From NCBI GenBank assembly GCA_023014485.1, contig JAJOZX010003221.1:333501-397500 (forward strand): a stretch of DNA of 64,000 nt, given 5' to 3'. This document shows, one piece after another, positions 1-18,227 of the stretch. The translations under genes and the position numbers were made by a program. Below the pieces are notes generated by a model. The model worked only from the letters and a program-made list of their open reading frames with translations, made no database searches and was not told the origin of the DNA. How positions within the stretch are numbered: the stretch's first letter is position 1; the number at the start of each line of letters is the position of its first letter. The DNA is from Bathynomus jamesi. Its lineage: Eukaryota > Arthropoda > Malacostraca > Isopoda > Cirolanidae.

Positions 1-139
1 AGGCTCTCATACCGCACACATTACCCCCAAAATTTTTAAATTTACCCCTGTTCCCTGACCTCTGATCTAGTGTTGAAACAAGTGTCATTCTGTTTTTCTC
101 AGAGATCTATAAGTGTGGCAGTTTTTAAAAAAAAAATTG

Positions 140-600
140 GTGATGGTCACATTTTTTTCATTGTTGAACTGACATTTGCTTTATTTCTAGCCACTAAGCA
201 CTGCTTAGAAAATTTTAGATCACTCCAAACTATAATGCCAAAGATCCCTTTCCTTTCTAACATCCTCCAACCAGTTCCCTTGCATCTCATACTGTAACTA
301 AAGTTTTCATTATTTCTACCAAAATGCATGACTTTGCATTATTGAACATTGAATTCTAGCTGCCACTTACTAGCTCAAGCAACTAATCTATCAAGATCCT
401 TCTGCAGTTTATAAGAATTTTCTATATTTGTAACTGGAGCAACTACTTTTGTATCATCTGCAAATTTAGAAATTTTACAACCTACTCCTTTCTCTAAATC
501 ATTTAGATATAAAATAAAGAGTAATGGACCCAAAAGTGATCCCTGTGGAACCTTGTCAAATGCTTTACTAAAATTGGAATATCCGAATGCATATTAATCA
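140..600 (-). pseudogene. CR1/L2-like LINE reverse transcriptase fragment
   Basis: Read on the minus strand from about 600 down to 140, this encodes the centre and thumb of a non-LTR reverse transcriptase. In order I see SKAFDKVP, PQGSLLGPLLF, the catalytic FADDTK box, a KLQKDLDRL helix and CKVMHFG. It would have copied LINE RNA at a nicked target. The segment is broken: the region between the SKAFD box and the PQGS box is missing, and stops interrupt the frame near 370. Order and motifs match the fragments at 15538-16436 and 63330-64000, so all three probably belong to one LINE clade. It is a dead 5'-truncated relic. Confidence 0.8.
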
Positions 601-699
601 GATTTTGAAATATAAAGATTAGTATTCAGAAGCAGTTGGGTAGTTTCAATCTTTGAAGTTCTGGTACATAAAATTACTGAAATGGGAGGGTATATACCA

Positions 700-985
700 G
701 AAAGGGCCCCGCAAGGGGGTTCTAAGCTCATGCTCTTGAGTGCTCTTTGTGCTCATTTGTATGTGCTTGGGTCCTGGAGGTTTCACGTGCGCCCTCCCGG
801 CCCTAGCACCCAAGGATGATGGGGCTCAACCCTGCAGTCCTTGGTCTTTTTCCACTTCGACTGTCCCCTCCACCCTTTCTTTTTCCTCTGTCTTTCCTCT
901 CACTTTTTCTTTGTTTTTCCGCTGAGATATGCCCTTTTAAATAGAGGCGAATCGGTTCTTCCCGAACTTAAAAAAAAAAAAAAAT
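700..985 (+). repeat. SINE-like repeat, copy 1
   Basis: A repeat of about 280 bp begins at CCCCGCAAGGGGG and ends in an A-run after CGGTTCTTCCCGAACTT. The same unit recurs inverted at 21516-21728 and forward at 21776-22046, each ending in poly(A) or poly(T). Dispersed copies with a 3' A-tail and no protein indicate a SINE-type retroposon. I could not identify a clear Pol III head, so the RNA of origin is unknown. The open frame at 740-925 is incidental. Confidence 0.75.
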
Positions 986-1239
986 ACTAGAAAGTACTGG
1001 AATGAAGCATACAGGGAACCCCCCCCCCCCCCCATTTGCTCGAGTTATATTCTGGCAAAAGAGTGATGCACAAAACTGCGAATGGCAGGACTAATACTCT
1101 TTGGGGAAAAATAGGTTTACATTCTGGAGGTCCCAGAAATTACCTTTGAGGCTGTAGCTTCTTGTACATTAATTCATCAGTATTCATCAGTAAACATAAT
1201 ATAATAAGTAGATCACTACAAAATGTCAATACCAAAACA

Positions 1240-1660
1240 TTTCCTGAAATAATCAAACCCACCTTTGCTGGCAGAAAATCCTGCCCCACCTTCTGAAGTT
1301 TCACCCTGTCTCCTTCAAATGCTCATAGACTTGCAGAACCTTTTTGTGGATTATGGGTCCACTGATAAGGGGCTTTCTTTTAGGTTTGATCTTCAATCCA
1401 CACTTCAAGCAATGTCAGCATCTTTTGTAGTAATTGTTCTGAACTACTTGCAAATGTTACTTCAGCATCTCAAGGCACATATTCATGATCCCTAGATCCG
1501 ATTGTATTTTTTTATGCAATTGTAGATTTGTTCATGCCATTTTGCCAATGCAAAGAAGCTGCAGTTTGTCCTATTTCTAACTTAGCAAACATATTTTCTG
1601 TATCACTTAGGAACATAACCTTGCACTGCCTTTTTGTAGCTGAATTGTCATCACCCCTGG
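1240..1660 (-). pseudogene. Tigger/pogo transposase N-terminal fragment (CENP-B-like HTH)
   Basis: On the minus strand, frames 1640 to 1240 encode pieces typical of the DNA-binding N terminus of Tigger (pogo) transposases: an IGQTAASLHW helix, GMNKSTI, an SEQLLQKML helix, VWIEDQ, PLISGPIIHKK and LYEHLK-like text, then a GGFDYFRK-like end. These helices bind the element's TIRs and are related to CENP-B. The pieces lie in at least three frames with in-frame stops, so this is a relic. The catalytic DDE domain is not visible beyond 1240. Confidence 0.7.
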
Positions 1661-2414
1661 GTTTGAATGACATTATTTTTCAGGTATTGTGATTAATAAT
1701 AATGAAAGAATCTGTGAAAAATGAAAGGTAGTAAGTGGGGCAAATCTCATTGACTGGGTTGAGTCTGAGATGGGTGTGGGGACAACCCAGGATCATCGCT
1801 GGCCAACAATGGAAAACTGTGAATGAGTGGGACCACAGCCATGATGATAGGCAGGGTGTGTGTACAAAGTGTGGATACATGAACTTGTAAATGGTGAGGG
1901 TTTCCCCCATATATTTGAAGAAATGTATTGTATCTGCCAACTACTCAAGCCATGGCTATTGAATACCAAAATACAGAAAATTTATATAAAAATATGTTGG
2001 ACCATTTTGGAACATATCACTGTGCATAAGTGACATCACCAGATGATCTTGCCTGTAACCAAGGCATTCAACAGATGGCATCCCCATCTATACTGTGGCT
2101 GATGTTACAACATGCCATGGAGTTTCTTGAAGTATTGAGAACATTGGTAAATGTTAAACATGAAAGAACAATATTTCTTTTAAGACTTTATTGAAAAATT
2201 AACAAATAATTCAATGTTATTGAGATGACTATACCTATGAATCTGTATGGTGAAAGTTAATAATAGTGGATAACTTTTTTTTATTTAAAAAAAAAAATTA
2301 ATAAATTCCAAAAGCTTTTATACCATGAGTAAGTGGTTTTGGTAAATAGGAATTGTATACTTATAAATCTGTAAATAATAGTTAAACATGAGACTAGTTC
2401 ATGGCTCATTAGAC
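1661..2414. other. Intergenic, nothing recognised
   Basis: AT-rich sequence. An 86-codon open frame on the minus strand at 1680-1940 matches no family I know and lacks supporting context. No RNA gene or repeat ends are evident. Confidence 0.5.
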
Positions 2415-2592
2415 ATTTAAATATTTGAGCAATTAACTAGAGTAGCTGAAGTTCATATTGGGTTCCAAATAAATCTAACTTAACCTAACTTGCAAAAAAA
2501 ACTTGCATGTGGTTATTCTCTGTTGGGCCATTTATTTGGAGCCTAATATGGATTTTGGCTACTATAATTAATTGCCCAAATATTTAAAGACT
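2415..2592. repeat. Fold-back palindrome
   Basis: Two arms of about 60 bp (2415-2475 and 2529-2591) are imperfect reverse complements across a loop of about 53 bp. The arms include TTTAAATATTTG and CCAAATAAAT against their complements. It is probably a small MITE-like remnant; no clean target duplication was seen. Confidence 0.65.
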
Positions 2593-2751
2593 AAGGTGAA
2601 AGTGGGTGTGTTTAGATTCATTAGTCTTTATTGTACCCAAGGTGAAAATGGAAAGGTGTTCTTTGATGTGCTTCAAAGACTACAAATTCTTAAAAGATTA
2701 TATTAATTGTATGACTTCACTGCTTTTGGATCATTTTGGTTTTATACAGAC

Positions 2752-3194
2752 CAGACATGGGGTAATAGTAATAGACTATTACAGGTTTTTTCAAGTAATA
2801 GTAATAGATCATAATTTTTTGGCTGTAATAGTAATAGATAATAGTCTATTAATTTTCTATTACAGTGACACTTCATTAACTCTGTGTTGTTGAAAATTTC
2901 CTCGTAGTTGCTGCTGTCATTCGACCATTTTCTTTGACAAGGGAATAACAAAAATCACCCATATCATGCTTGTTTATTATGCGCCAAACACTAATATTAT
3001 GGCAAATTTTTCCTTCAATAAAGTAAAATTTATCAAGACCTAGTCTCTGAAATTGTAATGATTTGGTTGAAACAAATATTTAACACAGTGCTTCTAATTG
3101 CATTAAATAGACAAAAAGATCCTTTTCAAATGAGTGAGGTACCCCACATACAAAAGTAATAGTAATAGAAACCCAGTAATAGACCCCATGTCTG
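2752..3194. mobile_element. hAT-type MITE with 8-bp target duplication
   Basis: A 443-bp element starts CAGACATGGGG and ends CCCCATGTCTG. It is flanked on both sides by the exact 8-mer ATACAGAC (2744-2751 and 3195-3202). Subterminal TAATAGTAATAG repeats occur at both ends. An 8-bp duplication and CA...TG ends are the hAT signature. It has no transposase, so it is non-autonomous. Confidence 0.88.
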
Positions 3195-3657
3195 ATACAG
3201 ACCAGTTCTCACTATATATAATATATATATATATATAGTACCCTAACCTAACCTGATTTGTAATTGAAATAACTTTTTACTGATTTTTTGTTAATATTAA
3301 AGTAAAAAAAGATTTGTGCATCAGCTTTAAGCTTAATTTATCTTAGTATTTAGTGAGATGCAGGGATTCATTCAGCCCATTTTTTAATGTGATTAATGTA
3401 GGTCCAAAAGTTATAAACTGTTTTATATATGAAGGCACCTAATTTTTCTTAAAATTAGGATATATTTTCCATATAATATGGGAAGTTATTCCAACCATCT
3501 ACTATGTAACTAAAACAGTATGTACTTTCTAGATGCCTCCCACAGGTCTGTTTTCTGGGTTTCTTGTCATGGAGTTCTTCCATCAAACCCTAATAAGAAA
3601 AAGTTGCTTAATAATAATACTTCTTTATTGGTAAAAATATTACAATACCATAATTTA

Positions 3658-4238
3658 TAGGGATGTACCAATATATTGGTATTGGTGATATCAGTAGATT
3701 TTTAATGGTATCAGCCAATATTTCAAAAGTATGATTTTTCCAAAATTATGAATAAAAGACTATTTAGAAGATGAAATTTCCAATATTTTGTTTTGTCACT
3801 TCACATAACTCGATATTTTTTCATCATAGCCTAGGTCTTAAGAAATGTAGCACACAAGTTTTACCCAATTTTCTTTTCAAACCAGCCAATCAAACAAGTG
3901 TAAATCCTTTGAGAAATGGATATAAAGCTTAGAAAACTATCTTGTAGTCATAACTCACATTATTAACCCAGCTAGCTGGTTAAAAAAGCATTTACTGAGC
4001 CTAACAGGCCCACAGTCCAATTGTATAACAAACAAAATTGACATCTAATGCAGTGTTGCCATCTTTAATGAAAAGGATTGTTGTTTTACCAAATTTTCAA
4101 CACAAAATAAATTAAGAATGTTACAAAAATATGACAAACTAATAAACCCTAGCTGGATATCAATATCGGTTGTTGGCTGATACTATTTTTAATTATTTGT
4201 ATTGGTATTGGCTAAAAAGTGATATCGGTACATTCTTA
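3658..4238. mobile_element. hAT-type MITE with 8-bp target duplication
   Basis: A 581-bp element begins TAGGGATGTACCAATA and ends in a diverged complement, ATCGGTACATTCTTA. It is flanked by exact ATAATTTA copies at 3650-3657 and 4239-4246. The subterminal regions are rich in TATTGGTATTGG and GATATC on both arms. Non-autonomous. A lone terminus of the same type, TAGGGATGTACC, lies at 9087. Confidence 0.88.
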
Positions 4239-4559
4239 ATAATTTACATTGATCATTTTTTGTAGAATATATATTTTTTTATACCCAAGTAGTGTGGCCT
4301 TTAAGCTTTAGGCTTTATTGGACTTTCAAAACTAATTATATAATAATTATAAGATAAACATTTCAAATGTAGGTAGTTACAATAAGTATAATTTCAGTAG
4401 TCTTTTAATAAGATTGGTTTCATCCTGTTTATATCTATATTGTCTAAACTTGAAGGCATTTTGAACATCTGTATAATATCTACCCTCAAACACACTCAAA
4501 ATTAAACCTACCCAATTCCTTTAATCTTTAATCATAATAAATTTAGTAAATTCTTAATC

Positions 4560-4900
4560 AAATACAATTTGAATTTAGAGGTGGGCCTATAATGGAAGAT
4601 GCCATAAACATGCTATTAGAAAATGTCTATCAGAACCTAAACAGCAAAAAACATGCTGCTTTGGTCTTCCTGAACATATCAAAAGCACTTAATACACTTT
4701 CATGTGAAGTTTTATTGAATACCCGAAACTTTACATATCCAGAATCAGAGGAAGTAGCCTCATTTGGTTCAAATTGTATCAAACAAATTTAAATCAATAA
4801 ATTAGATTAAAATATAATTTATCCAACAAGGTGATACTAAAGGATCTATTCTTGGGCCATTACTATTTCTAATTTGCATCAATGATTTTGATACCATGCC
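4560..4900 (+). pseudogene. LINE reverse transcriptase fragment
   Basis: The frame from 4592 carries LVFLNISKALNTL, a degraded SKAFD box. In a shifted frame near 4830-4890 there is GDTKGSILGPLLFLICINDFD, the PQGSxLGPLLF box of non-LTR reverse transcriptases. Stops and frame changes show it is dead. It lies just upstream of the first located RpS3 exon, probably inside an RpS3 intron. Confidence 0.75.
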
Positions 4901-5064
4901 ATGACTTTTGAACCACTCTTCATAAGTGCCATGACTTGGGTGACCAAATGTGAGGGTTACAGATAGAGGATGGAGAAATTGATCATTCTGACATAGTTCT
5001 TGCTGATTAACAGATTAACTTTTAATGCCTTTTGTAATAAAATTTTAAAATTAATTATTTTCAG

Positions 5065-11877
<6,813 letters not shown>

Positions 11878-11928
11878 AAGAATGAAATTGAAGTGAAATT
11901 GGTTTTATTTTTAATCCTCAAGGTCCTC

Positions 11929-11934
11929 AATAAA
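11929..11934 (+). promoter_or_regulatory. RpS3 polyadenylation signal
   Basis: AATAAA lies 51 bp after the RpS3 stop codon, at the usual distance for a short ribosomal-protein 3' UTR. Confidence 0.8.
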
Positions 11935-12181
11935 TAGTCTAAGAACTACTTCCCATGAGGATATCCTCAGGGATTAGGTGTTATCTTTCGTGAAAAGGTT
12001 GAAGATACAGTTGTGCTCATTATTCTTAGGACACTCAACAACAGATAGCGACACCTGGCATATTATATTTTGTGTGTAGCTACTACAAATGGTTAACATT
12101 TTATGAATGAATCTGGGGTTTAGTGAGAACATTGATTGAGAGAGAGTGCGCGCTCTTGCTTTAGGACCATATCTACAAGTA

Positions 12182-12593
12182 CAGGGTGGGCCGTAAGTTT
12201 CCATACATAGGAAAAATAAACATTTTTTTATGGACAACCATTTTTATTTATATAATATGCTCTACATGGTTGCCATTGTTTTGAAAACACATTTCAATAC
12301 GTGTTCCCCACTGTTGATGAACACGCATTAGCACAGTTGACGTTATGCTTGTAATGGCGTTGGTGATACGTTCCTTTAGATGATTTATGTCTCGTATCTT
12401 TTCCTGATACACCATGGCCTTCAAGTGCCCCCAAAGATAGAAATCAAGGGGGGTGAGATCTGGGGATCTGGGAGGCCACTCCACAGGACCAATTCAATTC
12501 GTTGCTCTCGTCAAACGCATATTCTTAGGGTATCTGAAACATAAAAACAAACGTTTAATTTTTCCTATGTATGGAAACTTACGGCCCACCCTG
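12182..12593 (-). mobile_element. Mariner-like deletion derivative
   Basis: A 412-bp element with TIRs of about 30 bp starting CAGGGTGGGCCGTAAGTTTCC, flanked by TA on both sides. Its minus strand (12484-12248) encodes only the end of a Tc1/mariner-related transposase, starting WPPRSPDLTPLDFYLWGHLK, which carries the third acidic residue of the DDE/D triad. The helix-turn-helix and the first two catalytic residues are gone. It could move only with help from an intact relative. Confidence 0.88.
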
Positions 12594-12739
12594 TAATTAT
12601 TATATATTAATAAGTGTGTGGTTGGCCGTGATATAGTAGTGGTGGTGCTAATGTGTCTTTAGAGCATAATTATTTGCATTCATCACTGGTTTACATATTA
12701 CTAAGGAAATAAACTAAATTCAAGAGGGGATATATATAA

Positions 12740-15521
12740 ACAAGGGGAATGTCAATGACATTTGCAGCGTTTCCATCCCAAAATTTTAGAAGTTGTCATT
12801 GAGAAAGATGGTAATAAAAACCTTCCAACTACTTCAAAGTTAACAAAAGATCAGAAATCTACTGAATGACAAGCACCACTTACAAGATTCTTTACTACAG
12901 ACAAAGTTACCGTAACAATGACCACAGAAAAGTTCAAGAAGCACATCATCGAACTGGTGGTAAGAAATGGTGTAGCCTTATCTTTATTTTCACAACCAGC
13001 CTTTCTAGGCCTAAATGGAGAAATGGCCAAGAAACTTGGAGTTTCTCTGGAAAGACAAAGTATCAGAAAAATTATAGTTGAAGAAGCCACAAATAAAAAG
13101 GAAGAACTTCAAAGAACTTTTAAGGGATGCTTCATGCTTATTAAAATGGATGCAGCCACGCGTCATAGTTAACTATTTTGGTATTATTCTACTATTACAC
13201 CCGTCTAACGTCCAGCAATTATTATATGTTCATTAAGTAGATTTTTTAATTCTAAGACACTTTCCTTCTATAGCATTTCCGTCGCAAATGCTTCGTTTTC
13301 GAGATATAAACATTTTTTTGGTGTGTATCTAGTGTGTGTTCGTATGTTCATTTGTGTGTGCGTACATTCATTTGTGTGTTCATTACATGTCTGCCCAATC
13401 ACTGTGCTCCATCCATTTCAAATTTGAATTACTTTCCTACCGGAATGGAACACTCATTCAGAAGTACATTAGGCCTGGCTCTGTGATTTATAGTGATTCC
13501 TGGGCTGCCTACAAGACTATAAGTGATTTAGGTTAGGTCAGGTCAATTTTGAAGGTGAAATTTGTTTTTCCTATGGTTTTTGATGTTTTAAATGAATCTG
13601 ACCTTCAAAACCGTCGGAAATTACTCGTTTTCGATTGCCGGTTGGGGGGAGGGGGGTATCTCAAAAATGAGTCATTTCCAACGGTTTTGAAGGTCAGATT
13701 CGTTCAAAAAACATCAAAAACCATAGGAAAAACATAAATTTCACCTCGAAAGGGAGACAGGTGTAATACTGTACATTTACCACTATTTTGCCATCAATGC
13801 TAGATTTGTTGATGAAAACAATAAAATGGTAACTTGGACATTGGGAGTAAAGGACACCGAGGCGCATCATGACAGCGACTATCTTCAGAAGTTAGTGGAG
13901 GAAGTTTTACGAGACTTTGTAATTAAGAAAGAGCAGATTCTATGTATTGTCACAGATAATGCTTCAAACATGCTAAGCACGATAGAAAAGCTGAATAAAG
14001 TTGAAGAAAGTGGCTAATGAAGATGACATTCCTGAAACTGATTCTCAAACAGAACAGAGCGATGAAATTTTAGATGATATTGTTGAAGAAGCATCTAAGC
14101 TCTTTCTAATCCAATATATGCGTTGTGTTGTACATACATTGCAGCTAGCAATAAGAGATGGATTGAAAGATTGCCATGCAGCTACTCTGATAGGCAAGTT
14201 GAGGCAAGTAGCCACTGCAGCCAGGACCTCTAAAATTGATGCTATTATCCAGAGACGTGCAGGAAAGGGAGCTATTTTGGACCAAGCAACACGTTGGGGG
14301 AGCACGTATATGATGATTAAGCATTTGCTTGATCTAAAACCCTTCCTAGAAGACATTGATAATCCCAATGTTTCACTAACTGAAATTCAATGGAGGGAGG
14401 TTACACAATTAGAAGCTCTGCTTACTCACCCTTATACTGTCACCAAAAAGTTGCAAGCAGAGGATTTAACTCCTGGTACATTCCTATAGGAATGGAAAAA
14501 TTTATTATTTTGTCTATCCCAAACTGGAGGATTAATTGCTGATGGAATTGTATCCTCAATGAAGAAAAGAGGGTCTGCTACTGGAAAATGAGATCTTATT
14601 AGCTGCTGTCTACATAGATCCAATGAACCGAATTTTGTTGACTGAAGAACAAATTGCTAAAGCAAAAGAGGCCCTCTGCGAGGTTGCAATTCACATAAAA
14701 GGGCTATTACCTGAAAATCCTGAACCACAGGATGAAGATATGAGTAGTAAGTCCCTCTCATCCTCTTCAAATGATGAAGAATTAGACTTTCAAAAATATT
14801 TAGACAAAATTGAATGCTCAAAAGCAAAGGTCACTGTCACTGCTTAAACGTGCATAGGCAACCTTTTGATGTTAAACTAATGAAATTTAAGCAAGATTTT
14901 TTTGATTGCCTAAAAGAAGTCGAAAAATATGACCACTCATCTAAACTGACAATACAAGAAGTCATCCCCGCATATCCAGAGATTTTAAGAGATACAGCTA
15001 TGATAGTAACAGCCATGCCACCCACTCAGGTCAGTGTGGAGAGACTGTTTTCCGCACTGAAAATAATTAAATCAGATTTAAGGGCTTCAATGAAAGAGGA
15101 TCTGGCAGAAGCAGTTCTGTTCCTAAGAACAAGTTATTCGTAAATTTTAGATTTTCACCCTTGGCCTTAGTTTAATAAATTTTGCAGGAATACTTTTATA
15201 TTTTTTATTGCATTTAATGAAATTTTTATTTTGTCAGTCTTAAATTTTTTTTTTTTTGTTTTATGCTCAATGAATTTTTTTTTCATAAATAAAAAAGCCA
15301 TAATGGCATCGCTACAACCATTAGACTCAAACTTTGCAGGTTATGGGTTTAAAAAGTAGCCTGATGATTCACGTGGTGGTGATGAAATGCCTCTTGTGTA
15401 ATTATCATCATAGCAGATTTAGAATTAATATACCTTCAGAGTTGGAGTCAGAGTCAGAGTCAGATTGACAAAAAATTGAGGAGTCGGAGTCAGTTTTTTA
15501 TGTGCTGACTCCACAGCCCTG
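12740..15521 (+). pseudogene. hAT transposase gene, degraded
   Basis: Domains in order: the end of a BED zinc finger (HLQRFHP, about 12760); KMDAATRH with the first catalytic Asp (13147); VNYFGI; then, after an insertion, INARFVDENNKM; CIVTDNASNML with the second Asp (about 13950); CVVHTLQLAI, the hAT CxxH motif (14124); TRWGSTYMM (14291); and the C-terminal dimerisation domain PPTQVSVERLFSALK (about 15020). At least three frame changes and a stop near 14487 show it is dead. CCACAGCCCTG at 15511-15521, preceded by GGAGTCGGAGTC repeats, looks like its right terminus. No left TIR was found. A Merlin-like insertion splits it at 13194-13767. Confidence 0.88.
13194..13767 (+). mobile_element. Merlin-like derivative inserted in the hAT gene
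   Basis: The ends ATTACACCCGTCT and AGACAGGTGTAAT are inverted repeats. Inside, at 13440-13530, the frame RNGTLIQKYIRPGSVIYSDS followed by WAAYKTISDLG matches the catalytic region of Merlin/IS1016-type transposases (PGS-I-SDxWxxY). The right half (13543-13755) is a fold-back: arms of about 85 bp containing CCTATGGTTTTTGATGTT and its complement around a G-rich loop. I found no clear 8-9-bp target duplication. Most of the transposase has been deleted. Confidence 0.6.
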
Positions 15522-15537
15522 TTAGATACACCAGTCT

Positions 15538-16436
15538 TTCCTTATATGTCAATTGTCTTAGAGATGTAATCATTCTTGTTGCTTGTTTCTGTACTTTTTC
15601 CAGTTTTTCAATATCTTGTATCAAATAGGGACTATTAAATTGAATTCAGTATTCAAGGAGGGGTCTCACATATGAAATGTATAGTTGCTTTATAATACAG
15701 TCAACCCTCGACTTACGTAATTAATCCATTCCGAGATGAGTTACTTAACTCGAAAATGATGTAAGTCGAATCCCAAAGTACATGTAAATTGGGTAATCCA
15801 TTCCAGGACCCCCAAAAAAGTATTGAAAATAATAAAATAATAAATTTTTTTTATAAAAACAGTGTATATAAACAGAATTATAATGGTAATTAATAATTAT
15901 TATTAAGAAACACCATCTGTAAAAGAAAATACATATTAAAAATTAATAATAAAAAATTAATTTAGACTTACATTTGAGAGAGTTATATAATGCACAGTAA
16001 AAATAACAATGAAATAACATGAAATACCTGGCATCCTGCCAGTGAGTGGTTACGCACTGCATTTGCGATTGTGCAGCTATTACGCAACACGAAATAATTA
16101 CGTAAGACAAATCAATTACAGTCAATGGGGGGGGCTTCTCATAACTTGAAATTACATAAGATGGTGATGACCTAAGTCGAGGGTCAACTGTATTGGGTGA
16201 TTTGTATTCAATGTGTGTGTGCATGAGATTGAGTCTAGCATTTGCTTTATTTCTGATTTCCATAGAGTGATTTGAGGGTTTAAGTTCATTAGTCACAGTG
16301 ACACCCGTGTCTCTCTTTATCATCATTTTTAATCCAAATTCCATTCATATTGTATTCAAATTCTGGATTTTTTGGCCCAGTATGCATAGTGTTGTATGCT
16401 TGAAGGTTAAAATTCATTGGATAACCCCTCAGACCA
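15538..16436 (-). pseudogene. CR1/L2-like LINE fragment split by a MITE
   Basis: The minus strand reads MHTGPKNPEFEYNMNG, DTGVTVTNELKPSNH, EIRNKANARLN and EYKSPN. The MITE at 15698-16190 interrupts it, and it resumes as KQLYISYVRPLLEY, IEKLEKVQKQATRMI and TYKERLV. This is the thumb and tail of a non-LTR reverse transcriptase. The other side meets the (TA)n tract where the LTR element at 16449 begins. Stops and frame changes mark it as dead. Confidence 0.83.
15698..16190. mobile_element. Tigger-type MITE
   Basis: A 493-bp element beginning CAGTCAACCCTCGACTTACG and ending CGAGGGTCAACTG, flanked by TA. The TIR style (CAGT...CCTCG) is that of pogo/Tigger elements. Removing it restores continuity of the LINE text on either side. 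No coding capacity. Confidence 0.87.
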
Positions 16437-16448
16437 TATATATATATA

Positions 16449-17945
16449 TGTAGCGTATCGACAAGAAATAGACCAACAAATCGACAGACATACTTTCTTT
16501 CCACGCTACCATAAAACAGTTTGGAACACACGTGGGCTAACAAACAATGGAAAGTCTGTTCCTTCCCAAGGCGCGAAAGTAAGTTTTTATCAACCCAAAG
16601 ACGCGTGGACAAAGCGTCTTAAGAATGAAGTCTACGTCACAGGCCTACGGTATAAAAGGAGCTTCCACGTTATACCCTCACTCACTCACTCTCTCACTCG
16701 TCGCACGTCATCACGTGAGCAGCGCGTCCACCAACCGCTTTCCGGCCCCCTGGCCGAAGGGCCGTGGCCGCTACTTTCTTCAGGGCCTACAATTTGTCTT
16801 CACGTAAGATCTAAAGACCACCTGCAGAAGCAATCCAACGAGGCCCAACCGGAACCACTTCGGGCCTGCGGTTTGCCAGGTCGGCCTTCAAGTTTCTCTA
16901 CATTCCTCGAGATATATTCAGCATCCCAGGCCGACAGCCTGCACCTCGAGAAGTAACATCACCTCAGGTCTCCACGAAGCCTACATCCATCATCTCAAGA
17001 GCTTAACGAACAACGACAGCTCGAATCTGCGTAATAGGTTCTGTCTTCAGCCGTCTTCAAGTTTTTACATCGCCCTAAGCTAAGTACATCATATTCGTAA
17101 GTACCTCAGAAACCTACATTAGCCTACCGCCGAACGGTAGGCTATACTCCAAAGTGGGTAATCACGCGTCCATTGACTCCCGTTAATAACGCAGTAGGCC
17201 TATCATCCAATTCAAGTGTCAATTCAATACCGTTTATTCCGCGTACCATCCGTCATTATGTTCAAGTCATTAAATGTGTGTTAAATATTCTCTTGACGTA
17301 ATCATTTAACATCACATAATTCTTTATATAAATGATACTGTGCAAGCATTTCAATCCATTATTATTAGGCCACATCAATTATTCTATGTGCATCCATGCA
17401 ATCATTTAGCCTACTTAATCAGTGTCATGTTTTCCATTCAATGTACCAAACGCACGTGCATTCTTTATATCATTAACTAGGCCTATTCAATGTTACATGT
17501 CGCATGCCATTTACATACCATCGATGAGTATTACATTATTTATTACGTGTCAATTAAGCTATTAACATTTCATCTTATTAGCTAAGCCTATGCCATAAGC
17601 ATAACGTAAAACTACCAATTAATTACTGTCAATTCTTTGTTATATCACAGTGAATAAAATAACGGATTTATTTTCATAATAAACTACAAAAGTAAGGTGT
17701 CTTTCATAACCTTAATATTAATTTGCTTGGCCGTAAACCAAAGCTGGTGACCTCGCTGCCATTTCGGTCACTTCCAATAGTATGGTGGACCTAATCAAAT
17801 ACCATTCATTCCAATCGGTGATACTGTATTACATCATAAATTATTAACCCAGCCTATCATTATAAAGCAATCAGTCATTGCCTAAATCAATCGTTGCATA
17901 CAATTAAATCATTATCACCTTAAACGGCTAAAACTAGCTCCACTA
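16449..17945 (+). repeat. 5' LTR
   Basis: Repeats at 19290-20760. Contains TATAAAAG at 16651-16658, about 200 bp into the LTR, followed by a TCACTCACTC-rich stretch where transcription could start. AATAAA at 17653-17658 could end the transcript. The R segment would therefore be about 1 kb. Confidence 0.85.
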
Positions 17946-18227
17946 TAAATTGGTGTAACCCCGGAGTGACTCGATCTTATTTTACGTTATTTATTCACAG
18001 CGATCCTTGTGCTTAGCTATTATTGACCATTTCATTTTTTTGCAGCCACATTAAATAATTTCTATGTAAATACGGTATTCATAAATTCAATGTGATTTTC
18101 TGCAGCCATATCAAATAATTTCTATGTACGTACGGTTTCATAAATTCAGTGAAATTAAATAGGCCTACTTGCAAACAGTGATATTCGTTCCGCGCGGTAC
18201 TTTAATGCCTTACTGTCTCGCGGTCAT

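Noticed and set aside
1019..1033. C-run as a possible regulatory tract
   Set aside because: An isolated homopolymer of about 14 bases near a SINE tail, without other signals.
2473..2492. CTAACTTAACCTAACTTG, and CCTAACCTAACC near 3241, as telomere-like (TTAGG)n
   Set aside because: Only one or two units at each place; no array.
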